Shown here one piece after another: positions 35,973-44,732 of a DNA stretch of 64,000 bases. The first letter of the stretch is position 1. Each line of letters begins with the position of its first letter. The notes under the pieces were generated by a model, which was not told the DNA's origin, did no database searches, and worked only from the letters and a program-made list of their open reading frames with translations. The translations under genes were made by a program, and so were the position numbers. Source of the stretch: Bacteroides neonati (lineage in GTDB: Bacteria; Bacteroidota; Bacteroidia; Bacteroidales; Bacteroidaceae); contig NZ_HG726019.1 of NCBI RefSeq assembly GCF_000499785.1, positions 630,645 to 694,644 on the forward strand, read 5' to 3'.

Positions 35973-37112
35973 ATGAAGATAGGATTTGATGCCAAAAGGG
36001 CCGTGCAAAATAGAACAGGACTGGGAAACTACAGCCGATTTGTGATTGACATTTTAACAACGTATGCCAATAGAAACGAGTATGTACTTTATGCCCCCAA
36101 ATACCCCAAAAAGAACTTATTGGGAAAACTATCTGATAACGCTATGCTCTCTTTGCCCACTTCTGCCATGTGGAAAAAGTTTAGTGCAATATGGCGCATC
36201 TGGGGAGTAACAAAGGAGATAAAACAGGCAGAGATACAGCTTTTTCATGGGTTAAGCAATGAATTACCTCTCAATATATCCAAAGCCAAACAATGCAAAA
36301 GTATCGTTACCATACACGATCTGATCTTTCTTAGATACCCTTCGTATTACCGTTTTATCGATCGGCAGATATATACTTATAAATTTAGAAGGGCTTGCTT
36401 AAAAGCGAATCGCATCATTGCCATAAGCGAATGTACCAAAAGAGACATTATGCACTTCTTTGGCATTCGGGAAGAAAAAATAGACATTGTATACCAAGGG
36501 TGTGATAAACAGTTTCAGAAGACGGCAACCATTGAGATAAAAAACCGTATTCGTGAAAAATATCAGCTACCCGAACAATACATTCTTTACGTAGGCAGCA
36601 TAGAGGAACGAAAAAACCTGCTGCTATTGGCAAAGGCATTGAAGTATGTTCAGCCGGATATTCAGGTAGTAGCGATTGGGAAGCGTACCCCCTATCTAGA
36701 GACAATAGAAAGTTACCTGAAAGAGAATCAGCTGGAAGATCGGATGCATTTCTTCAGTAATATTCCTTTCGACGAATTGCCTGCTTTTTATCAAATGGCA
36801 ACGACTTTTGTCTATCCTTCTTTTTTTGAAGGTTTTGGTATTCCGCTGCTGGAGGCTTTATACAGTGGTACACCCGCCATAGGGGCTACCGGTTCTTGTT
36901 TGGAAGAGGCAGGAGGGCCACACTCTCTTTATGTAAATCCGGAGAGTGAGTTGGAACTGGCTGATGCCATAAACCGGACACTGAGCGATCAGGAACTCAG
37001 GCAAACCATGATTGCAGAAGGTAAGAAGTATGCAGCACTGTTTGAAGAATCAAAACTGGCTGCAGACTTACTAAAGGTATACGAGAAAACGATCAGCGAA
37101 AACTCTATTTAA
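35973..37112 (+). CDS. Family 4 glycosyltransferase
   Basis: 379 residues, GT-B fold. The N terminus KIGFDAKRAVQNRTGLGNYSR is typical of the mannosyltransferase-like GT4 branch; the donor domain shows YILYVGSIEERKN, PSFFEGFGIPLLEAL with the EX7E motif, and GATGSCLEEAGG. Single-gene unit, divergent from the deacetylase operon. Its last 8 bases overlap the end of the convergent LtaS/MdoB-like gene. Confidence 0.93.
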   Translation: MKIGFDAKRAVQNRTGLGNYSRFVIDILTTYANRNEYVLYAPKYPKKNLLGKLSDNAMLSLPTSAMWKKFSAIWRIWGVTKEIKQAEIQLFHGLSNELPLNISKAKQCKSIVTIHDLIFLRYPSYYRFIDRQIYTYKFRRACLKANRIIAISECTKRDIMHFFGIREEKIDIVYQGCDKQFQKTATIEIKNRIREKYQLPEQYILYVGSIEERKNLLLLAKALKYVQPDIQVVAIGKRTPYLETIESYLKENQLEDRMHFFSNIPFDELPAFYQMATTFVYPSFFEGFGIPLLEALYSGTPAIGATGSCLEEAGGPHSLYVNPESELELADAINRTLSDQELRQTMIAEGKKYAALFEESKLAADLLKVYEKTISENSI

Positions 37113-39057
37113 CGACCAGACGATTTTCTTCCATGCGCTGCATGTATTGCTGAATCAGTGCCTTCAATTCCGTCTCCATACCGGCTTGTTCGGGGATACG
37201 GTCTTTCAGGTTTTTCGTAAGGAGCCTATCATTAACGAAATCGTATATCGCAGTGGTTTTAGTTCCATCAAACTGCATAAAATAGTTTCCTTTCACAAAC
37301 TGATATACTCCGTTGGTATAGCTTACGGCGTATCTCCTATCTATGGGAGTATGAATAAGGTCGTTGCCAAAAGCAACATAAGGTTTTTCGTAGCCCAGAT
37401 AACCCAATACGGTAGGCATGATATCTGCCTGCTGAGCAATGGAGTTGACATGACCGACCAAGTCACCATTGGGAGTATAGAATATGATGGGCACGGAATA
37501 CACACCCAGTTCGGTCTGGTACTCGGGATGATCGGTCTGATTGGTATGATCGGCTGTTATGACGAACAGGGTGTTTTTGAACCATGGTTCTTTGGACACC
37601 TTCTCAAAGAAGAGGCGCAGGGCATTGTCGGTATAGCGAACACATTTATGTATTTCTAAAGGCCCATCGGCAAAGACTCCTTTATAGCGATCGGGAATCA
37701 CATAAGGATGATGCGAACTGGCACTAAAAAGTCCCACAGAGAAGGGTTGCTGGAAAGTAGACAGCTTATCGGCCATGAACTGCAAAAACTCTTCGTCCCA
37801 AATAGCCCAACGACCATCAAAATCGGCATCATTATTGTATTCAGTACGTCCGAAGTAATCGGTATATCCCACCGTACGTGCATAAGCTTCGAAACCCATC
37901 GAACCATTCTGAGCACCATGGAAGAAGGCAGTATAATAACCCTCTTTCTTCAGTTCACTACCAATACTCGACAAATTATTAAGAGAGGCGGGAGTGAGAA
38001 AGAACGATTCCAGAAATTTAGGTATACCCGACAAGATTGACGGCATACCATCAATACTGCTACGCCCGTTGGCAAAGGAATACTCAAATGTCAGGCTTTG
38101 ATGAACCAGCGAATCAAGGAAAGGGGTATATCCTTTGTATTGACCGTTTTCCAAATCCTTATTAAGCGCACCGAAATACTCTTTGCCAAAGCTCTCCATG
38201 ATGAGTACCACTACGTTCATCTTACGCAGTTTAGCACTATCGGCGGGTTGATGAACCGGTGTGTATATCTGTTCCAACTCAGCAATATCTGCAAAATAAT
38301 GAGGATTAGTAAAAGGCTTTTTACCAATCGTTCGAAATATAGAGAAAGGAGTATTGAGTACGATTGCTGTTTCAATGGGTCTGTTTACATATTGATTGGC
38401 ATTACTAATCGTTATAGGACGAACAGCGTAACCGATTCCACCACGCATGCCAAAGATACAAAAGGGGACAACAGCAGCCAGAATAGCTGTACGACTGATA
38501 TAATAAACCCATAGACGGCTATCGAAAACCGTGCTTGGCTTACGATAAAGTTTGTACAAGCCAACAATCAGCAGTGCAGCAAGAAGCACTAAATACCAGT
38601 TATGCAACAGCTCAATACCAACAATACCGCCGAGGTTATCTTCATGCTTAAACTGGCTGAAGACAGAAGCAGTCGTACGCCGATTGGTATACTGAAAATA
38701 GACCGTATCCATGAGATTCATGATAATGATCACCGCATTGGTAACCACAAACAATCCTTTGATGAACTTCTGATAAGAAGCAGTCTCTTTGTAATGCAAA
38801 GGAAAAAGCATCAATAAGATATAAAGGGCATTCGTATAAAGAATGGCCGAGGTATCAAACAACAAGCCGCCACCAAACATTTCTAACAAATGAGAAGCGG
38901 TCAAATCGGGGTAATAAGATAAATTGACCAGCAAAAAAGAAAGCCGGCAAACAAAAAAGCAAATATAGACCAAAAACAAGTTAATGATTATACTCAGAAA
39001 GGGAGAAAAGATTTGTGATATTCGTTCTTTATATATGTTCATATCGTCTACGTTCAT
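37105..39057 (-). CDS. LtaS/MdoB-like phosphoglycerol/phosphoethanolamine transferase
   Basis: 650 residues: about five N-terminal membrane helices (to ~ residue 215), then a large periplasmic alkaline-phosphatase-fold domain. Catalytic landmarks: NVVVLIMESFGKEYFG (metal), ANGRSSIDGMPSIL with the Ser nucleophile position, and VITADHTNQTDHPEY (metal His/Asp). LTA synthase-type enzymes transfer phosphoglycerol or related groups to glycans at the outer face. Gram-negative Bacteroides has no LTA, so decoration of lipooligosaccharide or a periplasmic glycan is more likely. A TACTTTTG box lies at 39109-39116. Confidence 0.88.
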   Translation of the reverse strand: MNVDDMNIYKERISQIFSPFLSIIINLFLVYICFFVCRLSFLLVNLSYYPDLTASHLLEMFGGGLLFDTSAILYTNALYILLMLFPLHYKETASYQKFIKGLFVVTNAVIIIMNLMDTVYFQYTNRRTTASVFSQFKHEDNLGGIVGIELLHNWYLVLLAALLIVGLYKLYRKPSTVFDSRLWVYYISRTAILAAVVPFCIFGMRGGIGYAVRPITISNANQYVNRPIETAIVLNTPFSIFRTIGKKPFTNPHYFADIAELEQIYTPVHQPADSAKLRKMNVVVLIMESFGKEYFGALNKDLENGQYKGYTPFLDSLVHQSLTFEYSFANGRSSIDGMPSILSGIPKFLESFFLTPASLNNLSSIGSELKKEGYYTAFFHGAQNGSMGFEAYARTVGYTDYFGRTEYNNDADFDGRWAIWDEEFLQFMADKLSTFQQPFSVGLFSASSHHPYVIPDRYKGVFADGPLEIHKCVRYTDNALRLFFEKVSKEPWFKNTLFVITADHTNQTDHPEYQTELGVYSVPIIFYTPNGDLVGHVNSIAQQADIMPTVLGYLGYEKPYVAFGNDLIHTPIDRRYAVSYTNGVYQFVKGNYFMQFDGTKTTAIYDFVNDRLLTKNLKDRIPEQAGMETELKALIQQYMQRMEENRLVVK

Positions 39058-39159
39058 TACATTTACAGATAAAATTCTATTAGACAGGATTCATCTTATC
39101 AGATTCTGCAAAAGTATGAATAAAAAGAAAGCAAGCACGATTCTATTTATTATTTTTAT

Positions 39160-39167
39160 TATATTTG
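39160..39167 (+). promoter_or_regulatory. -7 box before the gene at 39.2 kb
   Basis: TATATTTG, 21 bases before the ATG at 39189. It rules out the in-frame TTG at 39165 as the start. Confidence 0.5.
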
Positions 39168-39188
39168 TCCGAAAATAGACTATTGTAT

Positions 39189-40010
39189 ATGAAGAAAGTT
39201 TTAATTTCATATGGAGACCATAACTATAAAGAGTCTCTTGAACGAATAGAAAAAGAAGCTAAATCGCTTGGCTATTTTGATGAAATATTATTATATACAG
39301 ATGAAATGTTACCTCCCACATTCAGAGTCTATACAGAACAATACAGCAGAGGAGGAGGTTATTGGCTGTGGAAGCCCTGGATTATCCATCATACGCTGGA
39401 AAGACTTGATAAAGGAGACATCGTTGTTTATGTGGATGCCGGATGCACACTACTAAAACACAAAGATTGGGAGTACTACTTCGACATGCTAAAGAAAAAA
39501 GAGGCAGTCTTTTTCATCGCTACCGGAAAGAATAAAAAGTGGTGTAAACAATCGGTTTTCAACTACTTCAACCCTCAGAAGAGATACTGGAGATTTGCCA
39601 ACCAAATACAGGCAACCTTTTTGCTTATCAAAAAAACGACAAATAACGATGTAATCGATCATTGGTATGAGTTAGCAACAAAGCGAGCTGATTTATTTGT
39701 TGATGTTCCGAAAGAAGAGATTAAGAACGAACGCAATACATTTAAAGAGCACCGACATGATCAATCTGTATTAACAGGGTGTATCTGCTTCTCAGAATCA
39801 TTAAATAACTATTGTTTCTTACCCGAAAAAATGGAAAAAAGATATCGAAGTGGACAGGCTGTCTTGGCTTCCCGAACCTCATCTGGCACAGCACGAGGAG
39901 TCACAATCACGACCCCTCCATTAAGTAAGTTAACAACCTACCTACAAGCATTATTTATTCACCCTTTACGTATAACAATAACAAAAACATTGTTCCGATT
40001 GAGCAGATAA
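39189..40010 (+). CDS. Putative glycosyltransferase of an unnamed family
   Basis: 273 residues. I do not recognise a named family. By eye it looks like a GT-A enzyme: short N-terminal strand KKVLISYGDHNY, then RGGGYWLWKPWIIHH, a segment shared with a set of capsule/LPS-locus proteins, and DIVVYVDAGCTL, where DAG could stand in place of DXD. A later EHRHDQSVLTGC recalls the HDQ motif near the active site of GT32/GT8 proteins. It sits divergent from the LtaS-like gene and converges with the lipid A acyltransferase (7-base gap). Confidence 0.7.
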   Translation: MKKVLISYGDHNYKESLERIEKEAKSLGYFDEILLYTDEMLPPTFRVYTEQYSRGGGYWLWKPWIIHHTLERLDKGDIVVYVDAGCTLLKHKDWEYYFDMLKKKEAVFFIATGKNKKWCKQSVFNYFNPQKRYWRFANQIQATFLLIKKTTNNDVIDHWYELATKRADLFVDVPKEEIKNERNTFKEHRHDQSVLTGCICFSESLNNYCFLPEKMEKRYRSGQAVLASRTSSGTARGVTITTPPLSKLTTYLQALFIHPLRITITKTLFRLSR

Positions 40011-40017
40011 TAAAAGA

Positions 40018-40950
40018 TTAAGGGCGACTTAAACGCTTTTCCCGCTTCGCCTCGGGATATAACTGATTAAACTCTTCGCGAGTACGTTTCCAACGATTAT
40101 GAGACCATAACCAATACTGTGGATCGCGTTGAATTGTCTTTTCAAGCAATCGGAAATATTGTTCGGTAGCATAAAACGGGGGAAGATCATTTAAAGAATC
40201 AGCAATCTTTATGAATCGACACGTATAGTACCCTCGCTTGGGTCTGAATATATCCATGTATACTACAGTGGTATCTGCAATCTTCGATATACGTTCAGTC
40301 CCGGTGAAAACAGGAGTATCGTGATGAAGGAAATCAGCAAAATAGTGCACATTCTCATATCCCGGAACTTGATCTGAAATATAACCCACGATATTGATAA
40401 CTTTGCTTTTTTTCCAACCAAGCACCGTTCGGAAGGCATCATCCATCGTAACTGATTTAGCCCCAAACCGCCCGCGTAAATAAAGAAACAACTTATCAAA
40501 AGCCTTATTTTCTAACGGGTGATAGATCTGTCCACAGATTTCAGGACGTCCTAAATGAATGGGCAGTGAGCTCACCCACTCCCAGTTGCAATAATGTCCC
40601 AAATAACAAGAGCAAGAACGGCCGGCGTCGAAAGCATCGCTTACCAATTCTACTCCTTCGAACTTCATCCGCTTTTGCATCTCCTTCTTACTCATCGAAA
40701 AGAGCTTAATTGTTTCTACAATATAATCGCAAAAGAAGGAATAGAACTCCTTCTCTATCCGGACAATTTCGTTCAGACTCCTTTCGGGGAAAGAGCTTAA
40801 AAGATTACTGCGCACTACTCTTCTACGATAACGCACACAGTAATAAAGTGGGTAATAAAGTATATCGGAAAAAAGATACAACAACCGTAGTGGAAGTAAA
40901 GACGCGATAAACCAAAAAAAGAAAACAATATAATACACTATAGACTTCAT
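40018..40950 (-). CDS. Lipid A biosynthesis acyltransferase (LpxL/HtrB-like)
   Basis: 310-residue membrane-associated acyltransferase: one N-terminal membrane helix and the HX4E motif in LGHYCNWEWVS (about residue 118). It adds a secondary acyl chain to the Kdo-lipid A precursor. RYRRRVVRSNLLSSFPE is the conserved family N-terminal region. Followed by a basic tail. It is third in the DUF4254-GT9-acyltransferase minus-strand operon (4-base gap from the GT9 gene), tying the region to lipid A-core assembly. Confidence 0.92.
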   Translation of the reverse strand: MKSIVYYIVFFFWFIASLLPLRLLYLFSDILYYPLYYCVRYRRRVVRSNLLSSFPERSLNEIVRIEKEFYSFFCDYIVETIKLFSMSKKEMQKRMKFEGVELVSDAFDAGRSCSCYLGHYCNWEWVSSLPIHLGRPEICGQIYHPLENKAFDKLFLYLRGRFGAKSVTMDDAFRTVLGWKKSKVINIVGYISDQVPGYENVHYFADFLHHDTPVFTGTERISKIADTTVVYMDIFRPKRGYYTCRFIKIADSLNDLPPFYATEQYFRLLEKTIQRDPQYWLWSHNRWKRTREEFNQLYPEAKREKRLSRP

Positions 40951-40954
40951 ACAA

Positions 40955-41986
40955 TCAACTAATTATTCTTTCAATCTTCTCTATCACCTGTCGAGGCGTA
41001 ATTTGCATTAAACAGGCATAGTCGCCACGAAAACAAGGTTTCTGTCCGTAAACAGAACACGGGCGACAGGAGAGATCGAGTTGTACCGTGTGATCCGGTT
41101 GCTGTTTCCAACCCATAAAACCAGCATACGGATGTGTAGCTCCCCAAACCGATACAACAGGAATACCCACCAGTGAAGCTAAATGCATATTGGCCGAATC
41201 CATCGACAACATAACATCGAGATGGCTCATTAGGTTCAATTCGGTCGATAAGTTGAGCTTACCGATCAGAGAGGTAACAGATGGATATTTTTTTGTCCAG
41301 CGATCAAAGACTTCCTGTTCTTCTTTTCCGCCTCCAAAGAGAAACACTTTCACCGTTGGGTTAGCAGCAAAGTGAGCAACGACTTGTTCCTGAAGCTCTA
41401 TCGGATATATCTTGCCTCTATGTTTAGCAAAGGGAGCAATCCCGATCCACTTATCGGTTCCTTTGGGTTGAACAACAGAAGCGATTTGGGAAAAATCGCC
41501 TTTGCCTGCGCCATAGATGGAGGTGAAGTCAAGCCGAACAGGACATACAAGTGCAGAAAACACATCGGCATAACGTTGAAAAGAGGTCTTTTGCATCACC
41601 AACACCTTGTGCCGACGACGAATCAACTGCTTCTTTCCCAACCGCCCTTTGCAAATAGCAGCAACGGAAACACCCGAAAGTAAGAAACGATACCGAAGAT
41701 AACGAGAGCGCAACACATTATGCAGATCGGCCACATAGTCAAAACGCATGGCCTTAAGCTCATTATACAAACGGTTCAACCCCCGAATGCCCTTATGCTT
41801 GCCCGACAGATCGGCATTTATAAAACGAACATTGGAAGGCAGCCTCTGAAAAAGAGGCTGCATCATACCACGACTCAATATAATAATCTCATGCTGTGGA
41901 TATTGTGTTGCCAACGAATGAATGACCGGCACCGTCATAGCCACATCGCCAAGGGCCGAAAAGCGAATAACAAGAATACGCGCCAT
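40955..41986 (-). CDS. GT9 glycosyltransferase (heptosyltransferase-like)
   Basis: 343 residues, GT-B fold of the ADP-heptose:LPS heptosyltransferase family. RILVIRFSALGDVAMTVP is the classic N-terminal signature; the donor domain shows DVMLSMDSANMHLASLVGIP and VSVWGATHPYAGF. A Cys-rich C-terminal stretch (CRPCSVYGQKPC) is common in Bacteroidetes members. It transfers a sugar, not necessarily heptose, to the inner core. Operon with the DUF4254 gene (3-base gap) and the lipid A acyltransferase. Confidence 0.92.
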   Translation of the reverse strand: MARILVIRFSALGDVAMTVPVIHSLATQYPQHEIIILSRGMMQPLFQRLPSNVRFINADLSGKHKGIRGLNRLYNELKAMRFDYVADLHNVLRSRYLRYRFLLSGVSVAAICKGRLGKKQLIRRRHKVLVMQKTSFQRYADVFSALVCPVRLDFTSIYGAGKGDFSQIASVVQPKGTDKWIGIAPFAKHRGKIYPIELQEQVVAHFAANPTVKVFLFGGGKEEQEVFDRWTKKYPSVTSLIGKLNLSTELNLMSHLDVMLSMDSANMHLASLVGIPVVSVWGATHPYAGFMGWKQQPDHTVQLDLSCRPCSVYGQKPCFRGDYACLMQITPRQVIEKIERIIS

Positions 41987-41989
41987 CTA

Positions 41990-42595
41990 TCACTTCTTGG
42001 CGTAAAGAACCGGATTCAATGCCGGATCATTATACATTTTCATTTGCTTATACACCTTCATATACTTACGACCCGCTTCAATATCGGCAAGTAGCTGGTC
42101 GATGGCGGTCGAAAGATCTTTTTTCTGCTCCAATAAGATGTTTAGTTTCTTCAGGCATTGTTCGTGATGCTCGGGGGTAGTGTCCGTGCGGTCAACTTCC
42201 TGTTGCATATGTACTATCTTTAATGCAAGAATAGACAAACGGTCGATAGCCCAAGCGGGACTTTCGGTATTGATAGTAGCATCTGCCAATGGCTGAACAT
42301 CTTTGTATTTATCGAAGAAATAGCTATCGATCAACTCCACCAAGTCGGTACGATCTTGATTGGACTTATCAATACGACGCTTTAGAGCAAGTGCCTCTAC
42401 AGGATCTATATGAGGGTCACGAATGATATCTTCAAAATGCCATTGCACGGCATCAATCCAGTTTTTGAGATACAAATAATACTCAATGGACTTCATCTCG
42501 TAAGGATTGTTTATCGTTGCATCAACGCTATCCGTTATATGGTAATCGGCTGTCGATTTTCCAAAAATGTCGTTACAAAGATTGCTAAATGTCAT
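41990..42595 (-). CDS. DUF4254 protein
   Basis: 201-residue, mostly helical soluble protein matching DUF4254 (TFSNLCNDIFGKSTADYH at the N terminus; charged helices throughout). In Bacteroidetes this gene is regularly placed before a GT9 glycosyltransferase, as here, so a role in core assembly is suspected; no biochemical function is known to me. It is first in the operon with a good promoter (42629-42659). Confidence 0.87.
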   Translation of the reverse strand: MTFSNLCNDIFGKSTADYHITDSVDATINNPYEMKSIEYYLYLKNWIDAVQWHFEDIIRDPHIDPVEALALKRRIDKSNQDRTDLVELIDSYFFDKYKDVQPLADATINTESPAWAIDRLSILALKIVHMQQEVDRTDTTPEHHEQCLKKLNILLEQKKDLSTAIDQLLADIEAGRKYMKVYKQMKMYNDPALNPVLYAKK

Positions 42596-42628
42596 ATTCT
42601 TAAATTAATTATTAAATATACAATAAAA

Positions 42629-42659
42629 CAAAGCTATGCAATATTTCTCAGACGGGCAA
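42629..42659 (-). promoter_or_regulatory. Promoter of the DUF4254-GT9-acyltransferase operon
   Basis: On the minus strand TTG (42659-42657), 20 bases, TAGCTTTG (42636-42629), 33 bases before the start. Confidence 0.7.
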
Positions 42660-42682
42660 CAGTTTCTTACTTTTTTATTTTT

Positions 42683-42690
42683 TATCTTTG
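42683..42690 (+). promoter_or_regulatory. -7 box before pdxB
   Basis: TATCTTTG, 24 bases before the pdxB ATG at 42715. It excludes the in-frame upstream start at 42688. Confidence 0.55.
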
Positions 42691-42714
42691 CTTCTTCTAA
42701 ATAATAGAGAGATT

Positions 42715-43758
42715 ATGAAAATCATTATAGACAATAAAATTCCTTATATACGAGAAGCAGTTGAGCAAATAGCCGACGAAGTTGTTTACGTGCCGGGCAA
42801 AGAGTTTACCCCCGAGTTGGTACGTGATGCGGACGCATTAATCATCCGTACCCGCACCCATTGCAACAAAGAATTATTAGAAGGTAGCCATGTGCGGTTT
42901 ATTGCCACTGCGACCATCGGATTCGATCATATAGATACTGCCTATTGCCAATCGGCAGGAATCACCTGGACCAATGCGCCCGGCTGCAATTCGGCTTCGG
43001 TTGCACAGTACATACAATCCACTCTCCTATTATTAAAGGTAATGTGCGGCCGAGCACTGAACGAAATGACGATCGGCATTGTAGGTGTGGGCAATGTAGG
43101 CAGCAAGATAGCCACTTTGGCCAAGCAATGGGGCATGCGTGTTTTGCTCAACGACCTGCCCAGAGCCGAACAAGAAGGAAGCGTCTCTTTTTGCTCGTTG
43201 GCCGAGATTGCGCAAGAATGTGATGTGATAACCTTTCACGTACCTTTATATATAGAAGGTAAATTCAAAACATATCACCTAGCCGATGAGCACTTCTTTC
43301 GCTCGCTGAAACGCCAACCGGTTATTATCAATACCTCACGCGGCGAGGTGATCGAGACACAGGCGCTGTTGAACGCCTTGCACACAAACCAGATTGCAGA
43401 GGCCGTGATCGATGTCTGGGAGCATGAGCCCAACATACATCCGCAGTTATTAAAAGAGGTGATGATAGGGACGCCACACATTGCCGGTTACTCGGCCGAT
43501 GGGAAAGCCAATGCCACACGCATGTCGCTCGATGCACTTTGCAAACATTTCCATATCGACGCGCAGTACCAGATCACTCCTCCCCAACCCGACGAACAAG
43601 TGATACACGCCTCCAACCGTGAAGAGGCATTGTTGAAAATGTACGATCCTCGAAAAGACAGTGATGCCCTGAAGGCTCATCCCGAGTTGTTCGAACAGTT
43701 GCGAGGAGATTATCCCCTACGAAGAGAGGAGCAGGCGTATAGCATCGAGTGCCCGTAA
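42715..43758 (+). CDS. pdxB: 4-phosphoerythronate dehydrogenase
   Basis: 347-residue D-2-hydroxyacid dehydrogenase in pyridoxal phosphate synthesis. NAD site: TIGIVGVGNVGSKIA. Catalytic residues: Arg in IINTSRGEV, Glu in DVWEHEPNI, His in IGTPHIAGYS. A C-terminal dimerisation tail of about 70 residues (from QITPPQPD) separates PdxB from SerA-type relatives. Single-gene unit, divergent from the DUF4254 operon and convergent with purN (3-base gap). Confidence 0.93.
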   Translation: MKIIIDNKIPYIREAVEQIADEVVYVPGKEFTPELVRDADALIIRTRTHCNKELLEGSHVRFIATATIGFDHIDTAYCQSAGITWTNAPGCNSASVAQYIQSTLLLLKVMCGRALNEMTIGIVGVGNVGSKIATLAKQWGMRVLLNDLPRAEQEGSVSFCSLAEIAQECDVITFHVPLYIEGKFKTYHLADEHFFRSLKRQPVIINTSRGEVIETQALLNALHTNQIAEAVIDVWEHEPNIHPQLLKEVMIGTPHIAGYSADGKANATRMSLDALCKHFHIDAQYQITPPQPDEQVIHASNREEALLKMYDPRKDSDALKAHPELFEQLRGDYPLRREEQAYSIECP

Positions 43759-43761
43759 GCT

Positions 43762-44331
43762 TTACTTGAGTACTACCTTTTCTATAATAGAAGGGTAGTA
43801 CTTATATTCCAAACCGTGTACCTTACGCGCCACTTCTTTGGGAGAATCGTCGGGCAACACCTCACATTGAGCCTGAAAGATGATACTTCCTTCATCATAA
43901 TGCTCATCAATGTAATGTATCGTAATGCCACTCTCCTTCTCGCCTGCGGCTACTACAGCCTCGTGCACACGATCGCCATACATCCCCTTTCCCCCGTAGT
44001 TAGGCAATAGAGCCGGATGTATATTTATTATTTTATTAGGATAAGCATGCAAAAGAGGCAAGGGTACGCGCAGCAAAAAGCCTGCAAGCACAATGAAATC
44101 GATATGATGGGTCTTCAATAATGTTAAAATAGCCTTTCCCGTCTGCCAATCATCTTTCGAAAACACAGCGGTAGGCACATGCAAGCCTTGTGCACGCTCT
44201 AAAACCAGCGCATCACTTCTATTCGAAAGAACCAAAGACACTCTAATCAAATCATTTTCTTCGAAATACCGGATAATGTTCTCAGCATTAGTACCTGATC
44301 CGGAAGCAAAAATAGCGATGTTTTTCTTCAT
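43762..44331 (-). CDS. purN: Phosphoribosylglycinamide formyltransferase
   Basis: 189 residues. It transfers formyl from 10-formyl-THF to GAR in purine synthesis. GSGTNAENIIRYF (phosphate loop), VLSNRSDA, INIHPALLPNYGGKGM with the catalytic Asn and His, and HYIDEHYDEG with the catalytic Asp are all intact. The 3' end contains an inverted repeat (43769-43802) that may end both convergent transcripts. Confidence 0.95.
   Translation of the reverse strand: MKKNIAIFASGSGTNAENIIRYFEENDLIRVSLVLSNRSDALVLERAQGLHVPTAVFSKDDWQTGKAILTLLKTHHIDFIVLAGFLLRVPLPLLHAYPNKIINIHPALLPNYGGKGMYGDRVHEAVVAAGEKESGITIHYIDEHYDEGSIIFQAQCEVLPDDSPKEVARKVHGLEYKYYPSIIEKVVLK
43769..43802. terminator. Possible bidirectional terminator of pdxB/purN
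   Basis: AGTACTACC (43769-43777) pairs with GGTAGTACT (43794-43802), with further pairing TCTAT/ATAGA inside. It lies within the last codons of purN and just after pdxB. No strong T-run follows on either side. Confidence 0.5.
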
Positions 44332-44398
44332 TATAAGTCAATTCTATGCACAAAACAGTGAAAAATGTGCAACGGAATGCATTTATTTAGTCAAATAC

Positions 44399-44429
44399 TT
44401 GCTCAGAACGATAAATATTTATTCCTTTG
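44399..44429 (+). promoter_or_regulatory. Promoter of acpP-fabF-rnc
   Basis: TTG (44399-44401), 20 bases, TTCCTTTG (44422-44429), one base off the TAnnTTTG consensus. The leader is about 45 bases. Confidence 0.6.
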
Positions 44430-44480
44430 CACCGCAAATTTAAAGAAATAAAACTAATTATTAATTAAAAACTTAAAGTT

Positions 44481-44717
44481 ATGTCTGAAATTGCATCAAG
44501 AGTGAAAGCGATTATCGTTGATAAATTAGGCGTTGAAGAATCAGAAGTTACTATCGAAGCAAGCTTCACAAACGACTTGGGAGCAGATTCACTTGACACG
44601 GTAGAACTTATCATGGAATTCGAGAAAGAATTCGGTATTTCTATCCCAGACGACCAAGCTGAAAAGATTGGTACTGTAGGTGACGCTGTATCTTACATCG
44701 AAGCTCACGTTAAGTAA
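44481..44717 (+). CDS. acpP: Acyl carrier protein
   Basis: 78-residue acidic four-helix protein that carries growing acyl chains on 4'-phosphopantetheine. The attachment Ser is S37 in [10 protein letters not shown]. First of the acpP-fabF-rnc operon; fabF starts 15 bases after the stop. Confidence 0.98.
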   Translation: MSEIASRVKAIIVDKLGVEESEVTIEASFTNDLGADSLDTVELIMEFEKEFGISIPDDQAEKIGTVGDAVSYIEAHVK

Positions 44718-44732
44718 TCGAATTTCATCAAT

